DNA of 64,000 bases from Rhodococcus sp. PAMC28707 (GTDB lineage: Bacteria > Actinomycetota > Actinomycetes > Mycobacteriales > Mycobacteriaceae): assembly GCF_004795915.1 (NCBI RefSeq), contig NZ_CP039253.1:3685501-3749500 (forward strand), given 5' to 3'. Every line of letters begins with the position of its first letter. Within the stretch, counting starts at the first letter, position 1. The position numbers were made by a program, and so were the translations under genes. Of the stretch, positions 25,013 to 34,483 are shown piece by piece. Below the pieces are notes generated by a model. The model saw only the letters and a program-made list of their open reading frames with translations. It searched no databases and was not told where the DNA came from.

Positions 25013-26533
25013 TTATTGCGGCACACCTAGGCGGCGGTAGCGGTCCAGGCGGGAGGCCACCAAGTCTTTCGGATCGGCGGCCAGTAATTGCGCAAGCTCG
25101 TGTTCGAGCACTTCGCCGAGACGCGACAGGAACTCCGCGGGCTCATCGGCGGCGTCCGGTCGCTCGGCCACGATGCGGTCGACGACCCCGTTTCGTAACA
25201 GGTCGAGGCTGCGCACGCCCTGCGCATCGGCCATCTCGGCGGCGCGATCGGTGGTGTGGAACCTGATGGCGGATGCTCCTTCCGGCGGCAGAGGGGAGAG
25301 CCAGGCGTGTTGCGCACAGAGCACTCGGTCGGCGGGAAGCAACGCGAGCGCGCCCCCACCTCCGCCTTGGCCGAGAAGCAGGCAGATCGTCGGTGCCGTC
25401 AGCGTGGTCAGTTCGACCAGACAGCGGGCGATTTCACCGGCAAGACCACCCTCCTCCGCCTCCCTGCTCAGCGCGGCGCCTGCCGTGTCGATGACAGTGA
25501 CCAGCGGTAACCGAAGTTCCTCCGCCAGTCGCATCCCGCGACGGGCTTCCCGCAAGCCTGCGGGACCGAGTGGCAGATCTGCGAAAGTGCGGTCCTGGCC
25601 CAGCAGCACACAGGCCGAGGCGCCGAATTTTGCCAATGCCAAGAACAATCCTGGTTCCCACTCGCCGGCACCGGTGCCCTGCAACGGTGTGACCGTGTTC
25701 GCTGCCGCCTTCACCAATCGACGGACTCCCGGCCTGTCCGAACGCCGCGACCGACCGATCGACTCCCACGCTGGAACATCGTCCAAGGTTTCGAGTGGCA
25801 CATTCGGTACCGGCGGTGGCGGCTCATGGGGAGCGCACAGGACAGCGAGGGCTGCGATGGCGACGCCGCGTAGTTCCGCCGGGGGCACCACTGCGTCGAC
25901 GAGACCATGGGCGGCAAGGTTTTCCGCTGTCTGCACACCTGCCGGGAAGTCCTCGCCGTACAACGCCTTGTAGACACGCGGGCCGAGGAAGCCGACCAGT
26001 GCACCCGGCTCGGCGGCAGTCACGTGCCCCAGCGAACCCCACGAGGCGAACGCTCCACCCGTCGTCGGATGGCGAAGGTAGACGGCATAGGCCAGGCCCG
26101 CGGACTTGTGCGCTGCGACTGCGGCCGAAATCTTGACCATCTGCATGAAGGCGACTGCGCCCTCCTGCATCCGAGTGCCACCGGAGGTAGGTACTGCCAG
26201 CAACGGCAAACTCTCCGCGGTGGCACGCTCGATCGCCAACACCAATCGTTCCGCGGCCGCAACCCCGATCGAACCGGCCAGAAACTTGAACTCGCACATG
26301 ACGATTGCGACTCGACGGCCATCGAGCAACGCCTCGCCGGTGAGGACGGCCTCGTCCAACCCGGTACTCGTTCGGGCTGCATCGAGTTCGTCGAGATAGC
26401 TCTGCTCCGGTGGTCCGTGCACCCCTATCGGGGCGAGAGGCTCGCTGTCCCATCGGACGAAGCTTTCGGCGTCGACAACCAGTTCGACGAGTTCGAGTGC
26501 CCCCAGCCTGGGAGGTGCACCCGCGCGAGTCAT
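25013..26533 (-). CDS. Carboxyltransferase-domain protein, AccD-AccA-like fusion
   Basis: About 506 residues from the ATG at 26533, which overlaps the CoA-transferase stop as ATGA. The N-terminal half is AccD-like (LPLLAVPTSGGTRMQEGAVAF; GAFASWGSLGHVTAAEPGALVGFLGPR) but lacks the four-Cys zinc ribbon of bacterial AccD. The C-terminal half is AccA-like (LPLVTVIDTAGAAL; LGQGGGGGALALLPADRVL). No biotin carboxylase or biotin carrier gene is near. It might decarboxylate or transcarboxylate malonyl-CoA, as in malonate decarboxylase MdcD/MdcE, or serve as part of an acyl-CoA carboxylase encoded elsewhere. Confidence 0.85.
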   Translation of the reverse strand: MTRAGAPPRLGALELVELVVDAESFVRWDSEPLAPIGVHGPPEQSYLDELDAARTSTGLDEAVLTGEALLDGRRVAIVMCEFKFLAGSIGVAAAERLVLAIERATAESLPLLAVPTSGGTRMQEGAVAFMQMVKISAAVAAHKSAGLAYAVYLRHPTTGGAFASWGSLGHVTAAEPGALVGFLGPRVYKALYGEDFPAGVQTAENLAAHGLVDAVVPPAELRGVAIAALAVLCAPHEPPPPVPNVPLETLDDVPAWESIGRSRRSDRPGVRRLVKAAANTVTPLQGTGAGEWEPGLFLALAKFGASACVLLGQDRTFADLPLGPAGLREARRGMRLAEELRLPLVTVIDTAGAALSREAEEGGLAGEIARCLVELTTLTAPTICLLLGQGGGGGALALLPADRVLCAQHAWLSPLPPEGASAIRFHTTDRAAEMADAQGVRSLDLLRNGVVDRIVAERPDAADEPAEFLSRLGEVLEHELAQLLAADPKDLVASRLDRYRRLGVPQ

Positions 26534-27732
26534 CGGGCAGCCTCGAGCCATGCGCGGATGGAGTCACCGTGTTGATCGAGGGTGGGCGGCGCGGCGTGGG
26601 TTGTCCGCATACCGGCACCGTCGCAATCTTCGTCGAATCGTAGTGGTGGCCCGGGCAGGCTGATCGTTCCCAGGGCAGAGTGGTCGACGTCGATCAACAG
26701 ACCCTGGGAGCGGGTCTGTTCCCAGGTGTAGACCTCGGCAAGATCGCGAACCTTTCCTGCCGGGATGCCCAGGTCGTCCAACACACCGAGGAGCTTGTCG
26801 CTCGGCCATTCACCGAACTTTTCCTCGACCGCGGCGATGACCGCATCTCGGTCGGCGACACGTTGTGGATTGGTAGCCCACTCCGGGCGGTCGAGTCCGA
26901 ACTCGGGTGCGAAGCGGCGCCACAATCCTTCACTGCCTACGGCAATCTGGACCGGACCCTCGGCCGAGTGGAACAGCCCGTACGGGCAGATCGACGGATG
27001 ATGGCCACCCGTCGGGCGGGGTACCTCACCGGCAACGGTGTAGCGCGTGCCCTGAAAAGCGTGGACTCCGACGATGGCGGCCAACAGGCTGGTGCGCACC
27101 ACGCGGCCGCGGCCCGTGGTGTTGCGCTCATGCAGTGCGGCGACCACGCCGTAGGCGCCGTTCATCCCCGCCAGGAGGTCTCCGATCGGGACGCCCACCC
27201 GTGTCGGTTCTTCGCGCGACGGCCCGGTCAACGACATAAGGCCGGCTTCGCCTTGTGCGATCTGGTCGTAGCCAGGGCGAGCGCCTTCGGGTCCGTCGTG
27301 ACCGAATCCGGTGATCGACAGGACCACCAGACGCGGGTTGAGCTCATGTAGCTTCTCCATGCTGAAGCCGAGGCGATCCAACACCCCTGGACGGAAGTTC
27401 TCGACTAGCACGTCCGCACGCCCGATCAACTCGGTCAGCGTGTTGCGGCCGTCGTCGCCCTTGAGGTCGAGGGCAATGGACTCCTTGTTGCGGTTGCACG
27501 ACAAGAAGTACGTCGAGTGCCGTTCGCCGTCTTCGTCCGGAACGAACGGCGGACCCCAGCTTCGAGTGTCGTCACCTCCGATGGGGGACTCGACCTTGAT
27601 CACGCGCGCACCGAGATCGCCCAGCATCATCGCTGCATGCGGTCCGGCCAGCGCACGGGAAAGATCTACGACGAGACAATCGCTCAAGGGCCCGACGGTG
27701 TTCTCGGGTCCAACGGAATCAGGAGGTGTCAT
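26530..27732 (-). CDS. CaiB/BaiF family (type III) CoA transferase
   Basis: A 400-residue class-III CoA transferase. Family marks are DLSRALAGPHAAMMLGDLGARVIKVESP at residues 23-50, LDLKGDDGRNTL, and the catalytic Asp in GYDQIAQGEAGLMSLTG. It moves CoA between carboxylic acids. It is the first gene of the minus-strand pyrimidine block and is coupled to the carboxyltransferase gene. Malonate, the product expected from ureidomalonate, is a plausible acceptor (inference). Upstream is a GGCAA-n3-TTGCC dyad. Confidence 0.92.
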   Translation of the reverse strand: MTPPDSVGPENTVGPLSDCLVVDLSRALAGPHAAMMLGDLGARVIKVESPIGGDDTRSWGPPFVPDEDGERHSTYFLSCNRNKESIALDLKGDDGRNTLTELIGRADVLVENFRPGVLDRLGFSMEKLHELNPRLVVLSITGFGHDGPEGARPGYDQIAQGEAGLMSLTGPSREEPTRVGVPIGDLLAGMNGAYGVVAALHERNTTGRGRVVRTSLLAAIVGVHAFQGTRYTVAGEVPRPTGGHHPSICPYGLFHSAEGPVQIAVGSEGLWRRFAPEFGLDRPEWATNPQRVADRDAVIAAVEEKFGEWPSDKLLGVLDDLGIPAGKVRDLAEVYTWEQTRSQGLLIDVDHSALGTISLPGPPLRFDEDCDGAGMRTTHAAPPTLDQHGDSIRAWLEAAR

Positions 27733-27770
27733 AGGTCACGAGTCAACGTGCATGCCGTGCGGAAGTCCCT

Positions 27771-27783
27771 GGCAAATGTTGCC
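27771..27783. promoter_or_regulatory. GGCAA-n3-TTGCC dyad between caiB and upp
   Basis: GGCAA-ATG-TTGCC sits 39 bp upstream of the CoA-transferase start and 69 bp upstream of upp, in the 120-bp divergent promoter region. It matches the dyad at 24981-24993 in both arms. Confidence 0.4.
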
Positions 27784-27852
27784 GACTCTGGGCGGGCTGC
27801 TCGGCACATTCTCGCCTGCAGGCCAGCGGCCGGTACCCCTTAGTCTTCGGCC

Positions 27853-28476
27853 ATGGACATGCATGTGGTCGACCATCCGCTCGCGGCAACACTTCTGACG
27901 ACGATGCGTGACGAGCGCAGTGACAACGCGACCTTTCGGTCCGCCTTGCGGAAACTTACCCACATGTTGGTGTACGAGGCGATGCGCGATGCGAAGGTGA
28001 AGCAGATCGAGGTGAAGACTCCGGTTGCGCATACTGTGGGAGTGCGGCTCGCGCATCCGCCACTGCTGGTACCGGTCCTGCGTGCCGGACTCGGGATGGT
28101 CGAGCAGGCGAGCGCTCTGATCCCGCAGTCATGCGTCGGGTTCGTCGGAATGGCGCGAGACGAGCAGACTCTCGAGCCGGTGCCGTACCTCGAGTCGTTG
28201 CCGGCCGATCTGTCCGATACCCCGGTGTTCGTTCTCGATCCGATGGTGGCCACCGGTGGTTCGATGTTGCGCACGATCGAACTGTTGGTCGCGCGCGGAG
28301 CCACCGACGTAGCCGTCGTGTGCGTAGTGATCACTCCGGAAGGCGTTGCAGCATTAGAGAGTTCGACGTTCCCGGTGCGGCTGGTGACGGCGAGCATCGA
28401 CGAAGGGCTCGACGAGGATGCCATCGTCGTACCCGGACTCGGCGACGCGGGAGACCGTCAGTTCGGACCGCGCTGA
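27853..28476 (+). CDS. upp: Uracil phosphoribosyltransferase
   Basis: A 207-residue enzyme of usual length that makes UMP from uracil and PRPP. The N-terminus [24 protein letters not shown] is the Upp signature, [19 protein letters not shown] follows, and the PRPP loop is [14 protein letters not shown] near residues 125-138. The uracil-binding C-terminal GDAGDRQFG is intact. There is no Shine-Dalgarno; TAGTCT at 27841-27846 lies 6 bp before ATG, so the mRNA may be leaderless. It is divergent from the catabolic block, so uracil salvage sits beside uracil degradation. Confidence 0.96.
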   Translation: MDMHVVDHPLAATLLTTMRDERSDNATFRSALRKLTHMLVYEAMRDAKVKQIEVKTPVAHTVGVRLAHPPLLVPVLRAGLGMVEQASALIPQSCVGFVGMARDEQTLEPVPYLESLPADLSDTPVFVLDPMVATGGSMLRTIELLVARGATDVAVVCVVITPEGVAALESSTFPVRLVTASIDEGLDEDAIVVPGLGDAGDRQFGPR

Positions 28477-28510
28477 GATTCGGTACTCGAATCACGGTGT
28501 ATTGCCGCTG

Positions 28511-29893
28511 TCACGGCAACGGTTTCAGCTGCGCCAGAGTCGAACTCGACTGAAGTACGTACCTCCCGTCGCGGCCTCCGACATAGGTGTCCATCGATGA
28601 CGACGACCCGGGCAGCATCTTGTCGTACTCGGCCGACCACAGCTCTTCACCGGTCCGAACGTCGACAGCGGCAAGTATCCCGCCAGTGGAGGTGAGCACC
28701 GTGTCACCGTCGCGCGCGATGACCGACCACGATCGGTCGGAATGCCACAGTTCTCGCCCCGAACGTAGGTCGATCGCAGTCGTGCTCTGATCGAACCGCA
28801 GCAGCCCGACATTGCCGACCACCGCCTGCAGCGTTCCCAAAGTTCTTGCTTCGTTCCACTCGTCCGCCGGTCTGTCGAAGACGAGTCGATCGCTGCGCCA
28901 GCGCTGTTCACCGCTCACACGGTCGAACGCAGTATCGCCCAGGACGAAGGGAATCGAAGAATCCGTGGGCTCGTCGATGGACAAGTAGTGCTCGGTAGCA
29001 CTCGACGAGGTGGCCAGTGGATCACCGGTGCGCGTGAATGCGATCGTTCCGGTGACATCGGAGGATCTCGAGTCGCAGTCGTAAGTCGAACCGATGGCGA
29101 TGTCGCCGGATGTTCGGTACTCGGCGATGAGGCAGTCACCGAGGACATCCGACGACCACACCGGGGCACCCGTCGCAGCGTCGAACGTGGTGAAGCTTCC
29201 GCCGAGATCGAAGTGCCCGAGTTCGGAACCGATCGTCAGTCGGTCTGCGTACTGGTCTTCCCAGCCGGCCGAGACGTCGAGTGGAACGCTCCAGTCGGCG
29301 TCGTAGTCGTCCAGGGTTCCGCGGTGGAGCTGAACCTCGCCGCCTTCGAGATCGCCTTCGGCGACGTAGACTCGATCGTTCGCGACGGTGGCTGCGAAGA
29401 TGCCCGGTGCACTGTCGAAGTGCCGAGACTCACCGGTCTCGATATCGAACGTGACCAGTCCCGGTGCCTCACCGTACGAGGGTGTGTGGCACACGAGTTG
29501 CCCGTCCAGGGGTGTGTCGGCGCATGACGCGAGGTCACGCGCAGGGCTTGTCCATTTCACATCGCCGGTATCGGCTTCGATGCCGACCATGACTGCGTCG
29601 GAGTTGGGGGAGTCTCCATCGGGTACAACCGCGAGAGTGAGGAACATATCCTCGACATCGATGGCGCCCGCACCCCACGAATACTCCGAACCGGTGCGAG
29701 GGTCTGCAAATGTCGCACCCTCCAGACCGCTCTCGGATGCCTCTGCGGCCCAGGCCAACCCAGGCGCGTCAGCTGTGGCATCGGTGATGCGCTTGGTCGT
29801 CACCGTGCGGTCCTGCGTCAGTGTCACTGTCGCCGCCGACACCGTGAGAACGGCCACGGCTCCAGCGATCATCAGTCGAGTACGTGGCTTCAC
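28511..29893 (-). CDS. Membrane-anchored PQQ-like beta-propeller protein
   Basis: A 460-residue protein with an N-terminal membrane anchor or uncleaved signal (MIAGAVAVLTVSAATVTLT) and an outside part made of PQQ/quinoprotein-like propeller blades, such as VMVGIEADTGDVKWTSPARD, FTTFDAATGAPVWSSDVLG, STTAIDLRSGRELWHSD and LAAVDVRTGEELWSAEYD. The recurring A-x-D-x-x-TG-x-x-x-W motif marks the blades. Two Cys pairs (CADTPLDGQLVC; CLIAEYRTSGDIAIGSTYDC) could be disulfides. Such proteins often act as extracytoplasmic scaffolds; function is unknown. It overlaps the upstream gene by 4 nt. Confidence 0.78.
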   Translation of the reverse strand: MKPRTRLMIAGAVAVLTVSAATVTLTQDRTVTTKRITDATADAPGLAWAAEASESGLEGATFADPRTGSEYSWGAGAIDVEDMFLTLAVVPDGDSPNSDAVMVGIEADTGDVKWTSPARDLASCADTPLDGQLVCHTPSYGEAPGLVTFDIETGESRHFDSAPGIFAATVANDRVYVAEGDLEGGEVQLHRGTLDDYDADWSVPLDVSAGWEDQYADRLTIGSELGHFDLGGSFTTFDAATGAPVWSSDVLGDCLIAEYRTSGDIAIGSTYDCDSRSSDVTGTIAFTRTGDPLATSSSATEHYLSIDEPTDSSIPFVLGDTAFDRVSGEQRWRSDRLVFDRPADEWNEARTLGTLQAVVGNVGLLRFDQSTTAIDLRSGRELWHSDRSWSVIARDGDTVLTSTGGILAAVDVRTGEELWSAEYDKMLPGSSSSMDTYVGGRDGRYVLQSSSTLAQLKPLP

Positions 29894-31065
29894 GACAGGT
29901 CCAATCCTGGGGTCGACGCCAGTTGCTCCAAGCTGGCTGTATCCCAGGGCTTTTCGGTCATGATCGTGACTGTCAGCCCCGACGGAGTCGGCACAGAGAC
30001 GGACGTGCCGGAAATGTACCGACCTGGATCGGATTGCGTAGTGTCACCGATGGTGATCGTCAACTGTCCTGCGGCGCTGTTCACTACCTGGCACAATTCA
30101 CCACCCCAGTGGTGGGTGCGCAACGATCCGAGAGCCGGCGACGGGTCCAGGGACTCGGCGTTCGCCTGCCGTAGAGCAGCATTCAATGCGGAGACGTCCG
30201 GGGCCGTGAACGATCCGGTGGTGCCGGACAAAGCCGAGGATCCGCAGTCCGACGAGTTGCCCGGGGTACCGGCAGGGGGAGCGCTCGAGGTGATGAACGC
30301 TGGGTCGGTCGCGATATCGGCGAGAACGTCGAGCGAAATCGGAAGAGCGTCCTGCTGGCCGGGCGCGGAGAGATACACAGCGATCCACGAACCATCGGTA
30401 CGGTACGCGAACGCACTGCGCTCGGAGGTTCGCTCGCCGTTGACTTCCTGCCAGGTGTCATGGGTGTCGACGACGGTCCCGTCGGACATGGTTGTTCGCT
30501 CGTCGAGATTTCCGGCGACACAGGGCGGTACCGAGCGTGTGCTCTGTGAGACTCCGACGCTGAGGTAGCCCGACCGGTTGTCTCGCACGATGGAAGCCGT
30601 GGCGTTCGTCGAGTCGACGACTTCTTCTTCGGCTGCCCCTTCGCGTCCCGGAATCGGGTCGAAGTAGGGGATCACCCCGTCCTCGAACTCGGTGTCAGCG
30701 GGCAGGGCTCGGACCAATGCCTCGGACATCAGGTGAGCCTTGGGGCCGCTGAACCATGGGGCCGCAGGGTTGTCGTAGCTCTGCACCGAGGAGACGTACA
30801 GACTCGAGTAAAGGGTCTCTTCGGGTTCGTCCACAGTGGCGCATCCCGGAATCTTTTGTGGGTAGTTGACTTCGGGGGTGACGAGCACGTACTCCTCCGG
30901 TGTGGGAGGCGGCGCCACCGTCGAGGTGACGGGCTGCACCGTCAACTCCGGTTCCTGAGGTGTCGTGGTGAGACCGGCGACGACGATCCCAGTCGCGACG
31001 ATCGAGGTGATGACCAGGACCGTCATCAGTGTGCTGTGCCGATCCGGCGCCGCGGGCTCGTCCAT
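29890..31065 (-). CDS. Hypothetical membrane-anchored protein
   Basis: A 391-residue protein I do not recognise. A single hydrophobic helix near residues 14-36 (VLVITSIVATGIVVAGL) is followed by a Pro/Thr-rich linker and a large outside domain with about six cysteines, consistent with a secreted, disulfide-bonded fold. It is translationally coupled (4-nt overlap) to the PQQ-like propeller protein, so the two probably act together at the cell surface. Confidence 0.7.
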   Translation of the reverse strand: MDEPAAPDRHSTLMTVLVITSIVATGIVVAGLTTTPQEPELTVQPVTSTVAPPPTPEEYVLVTPEVNYPQKIPGCATVDEPEETLYSSLYVSSVQSYDNPAAPWFSGPKAHLMSEALVRALPADTEFEDGVIPYFDPIPGREGAAEEEVVDSTNATASIVRDNRSGYLSVGVSQSTRSVPPCVAGNLDERTTMSDGTVVDTHDTWQEVNGERTSERSAFAYRTDGSWIAVYLSAPGQQDALPISLDVLADIATDPAFITSSAPPAGTPGNSSDCGSSALSGTTGSFTAPDVSALNAALRQANAESLDPSPALGSLRTHHWGGELCQVVNSAAGQLTITIGDTTQSDPGRYISGTSVSVPTPSGLTVTIMTEKPWDTASLEQLASTPGLDLS

Positions 31066-31166
31066 GGTCCTCGATCAATCTCGACATTAGGGGCGGCGGT
31101 CGCCGTGACATCCATTAAATACCATTTGCCTTGGTAACGAGAGGTACGGCATGGGGGCATGACCGA

Positions 31167-31203
31167 GCCGGTGAGGTCGGCTGTGGTGCCCAACCTCACC
31201 GGC
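31167..31203. terminator. Hairpin downstream of hmp
   Basis: GCCGGTGAGGT (31167-31177) pairs perfectly with ACCTCACCGGC (31193-31203) across a 15-nt loop, 17 bp past the hmp stop. It is a likely terminator of the nsrR-hmp operon. Confidence 0.65.
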
Positions 31204-31219
31204 GAGAAACTTTTACTGC

Positions 31220-32446
31220 TTACGCGGTGCGCTGAATTCCCATGCTGTCCGGACCGAAGACCTCGAAGTGAATGTTCTCGGTCGCCACGTTCTTGTCCAT
31301 CAAAGCGTTGCGAATTTCGAGCATGAAGGGCAACGGCCCGCAGACGTACGCGTGCGCGTCGGGTGCGACGTCGATGTTGTTCAGCTGCGCGCGGCCCATG
31401 CTGATCGAATCGTCCGAAGGACGCGCGCCGAGGTTCTCGTACCAGCGGTGCAGGGTCGCCGAGGGGATTCGATCGACGAGGTGACCCAATTCGGCGCGGT
31501 GAGCATGATCGCTCTGGGTGCGGTCGGCGTGTAGCACCGAGATGGAGCGTGTGTCATTGCTTTCGGCCAAGTAGTTCAGCATGCCGATCATGGGAGTGCA
31601 GCCGATTCCCGCCGAGACGAGCAGCAGCGGTGCATCGTCGTCAGTGAGCATCAAGTCACCGAACGGTGTGGTCACATCGAGAATGTCACCCTCGAAGACG
31701 TTGTTGAACAGGTAGTTCGACACCTCACCGGCAGCTACTTCCGAACCGTCTGCGGACACCTTCGAAGGGATGCGCTTGACGGTGATCCGCCAGTCAGCGT
31801 CCATTGGAGCCGAGGACAGGCTGTACTGGCGAATCTGGCGCGCCCCGTCTTCGAGGTGAACCGCGACGGAAAGGTACTGGCCCGGAATGAAACTCGGTAG
31901 CGGCTCGCCATCGAGGGAGGCGAGTACGAAGGACACGGTATCTGCCGATTCGAAACGTCGATCGAGCACGCGGACCTGCCGCCACACATCACCGATCTCG
32001 ACGCCCGCGCTCTTGTACAGGCCTGCCTCCATCGAGATCAGCATGTCGGCCATCATCCAGTAGACCTCGGTCCACGCAGCCGCAACCTCTGGTGTGACAG
32101 CGCTTCCCAGTTCCGTGGCGATCGCGCCGAACAGGTACTCGTAGACAACCTGGTACTGCGCCGGTTCGATGCCCAAAGAGGCGTGCTTGTGGGCAATACG
32201 GGAAAGGATCATGTCCACCCGATCCTGGTCCTCTTCCAGCTGCAGGGACGCGAATGCGGCGATTGCACCCGCCAACGCTTTCTGCTGCTCGCCCTGCTTC
32301 TGGTTACCGCGGTTGAACAGGTTTCGTTCCAACTCGGGGTGATCGATGAACATGGTCCGGTAGAACGTCGTCGTGATGTCACCGATGGCAGCACCGACGA
32401 CAGGGAGCGTGGCCCGGATGACCTCTTTGGACTCTGTGGAAAGCAT
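31220..32446 (-). CDS. hmp: Flavohemoprotein (nitric oxide dioxygenase)
   Basis: About 408 residues from the ATG at 32446, giving MLSTESKEVIRATLPVV, a normal flavohemoglobin start; the open frame runs upstream into nsrR. The globin domain (residues 1-140) has the proximal-His region IAHKHASLGIEPAQY. The FAD/NAD reductase part has QIRQYSLSSAPMD, GEVSNYLFN and the NAD-binding LLLVSAGIGCTPMIGMLNYL, ending IHFEVFGPDSMG. It converts NO and O2 to nitrate. It lies 2 bp after nsrR and is surely cotranscribed. Confidence 0.96.
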   Translation of the reverse strand: MLSTESKEVIRATLPVVGAAIGDITTTFYRTMFIDHPELERNLFNRGNQKQGEQQKALAGAIAAFASLQLEEDQDRVDMILSRIAHKHASLGIEPAQYQVVYEYLFGAIATELGSAVTPEVAAAWTEVYWMMADMLISMEAGLYKSAGVEIGDVWRQVRVLDRRFESADTVSFVLASLDGEPLPSFIPGQYLSVAVHLEDGARQIRQYSLSSAPMDADWRITVKRIPSKVSADGSEVAAGEVSNYLFNNVFEGDILDVTTPFGDLMLTDDDAPLLLVSAGIGCTPMIGMLNYLAESNDTRSISVLHADRTQSDHAHRAELGHLVDRIPSATLHRWYENLGARPSDDSISMGRAQLNNIDVAPDAHAYVCGPLPFMLEIRNALMDKNVATENIHFEVFGPDSMGIQRTA

Positions 32447-32448
32447 GT

Positions 32449-32922
32449 CTATTCCCCGATCATTGTTTTCACTGTTGGCAACCTGCTGGGCATAGCAGGA
32501 AGTGTGAGCAGGACCCCGCGCGTCGGTTGGCTGATGACATCTTCGATGAGGAGCTCGTCCAAAGAGGCGAAGAACGCCTCTTGTGCGCGCTGCAGTGCCG
32601 GCCGCAAAAGGCAGCCTGCTCGTAGCGGGCACGGGTTCGATCCATCACACTCGATGACCTCCGACTCGCCTTCCAGACGGCGTGCGAGCCAGCCGATCGA
32701 CGCAGTTCTACCGAGCTCGGTGATGGCCAAACCACCACCGCGACCGCGACGAGCATCGACGATTCCGAGCTCCGACAGACGAGCGATCACCTTGGCAGCA
32801 TGGGTGTACGAGATTGCCAATTGTTCGGCAATGTCCTTGCTGCCTGGGCGATCTCCAGGCTGTTCGACGGCCAGGCGCATGACGATTCTCAGGCCGAGAT
32901 CGGTGAACCGGGTCAACTGCAT
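32449..32922 (-). CDS. nsrR: Rrf2 family nitric-oxide-sensing repressor NsrR
   Basis: About 157 residues from the ATG at 32922 (MQLTRFTDLGLRIVMRLAV), the standard NsrR N-terminus. The winged HTH is DIAEQLAISYTHAAKVIARLSELG. Three cysteines in ECDGSNPCPLRAGC give C-x5-C-x5-C, the [Fe-S] ligand pattern of NsrR. NO destroys the cluster and releases hmp. A TATTGT -10-like hexamer at 32929-32934 lies 6 bp before ATG, suggesting a leaderless mRNA. Confidence 0.93.
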   Translation of the reverse strand: MQLTRFTDLGLRIVMRLAVEQPGDRPGSKDIAEQLAISYTHAAKVIARLSELGIVDARRGRGGGLAITELGRTASIGWLARRLEGESEVIECDGSNPCPLRAGCLLRPALQRAQEAFFASLDELLIEDVISQPTRGVLLTLPAMPSRLPTVKTMIGE

Positions 32923-32938
32923 GTCACGACAATATTTC

Positions 32939-32961
32939 AATATGCATTTCAGATACCAATT
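32939..32961. promoter_or_regulatory. Candidate NsrR-binding site
   Basis: An 11-1-11 imperfect dyad, AATATGCATTT-C-AGATACCAATT, matches the general NsrR motif (AAnATGCATTT-n-inverted) best in its left arm. It lies 17-39 bp upstream of the nsrR start, overlapping the expected promoter spacer, as expected for autoregulation. Confidence 0.6.
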
Positions 32962-32967
32962 ATGTGA

Positions 32968-34422
<1,455 letters not shown>

Positions 34423-34434
34423 TCCGTTTCGAGG

Positions 34435-34479
34435 GTCGTAGAGCGATCTGCCGTCGATGACGGAAGATCGCTCTACGAC
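34435..34479. terminator. Bidirectional terminator between gdhA and acyl-CoA synthetase
   Basis: GTCGTAGAGCGATCT (34435-34449) pairs perfectly with its reverse complement at 34465-34479. The 15-nt loop itself contains a CCGTC/GACGG helix. It sits between two converging genes (gdhA ends 34422, the ligase ends 34484). Confidence 0.85.
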
Positions 34480-34483
34480 AGCT

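Noticed and set aside
28502-28519. TTGCCG-n6-CGGCAA hairpin between upp and the propeller gene
   Set aside because: It is short and overlaps the end of the propeller gene, so it cannot be separated from coding sequence.
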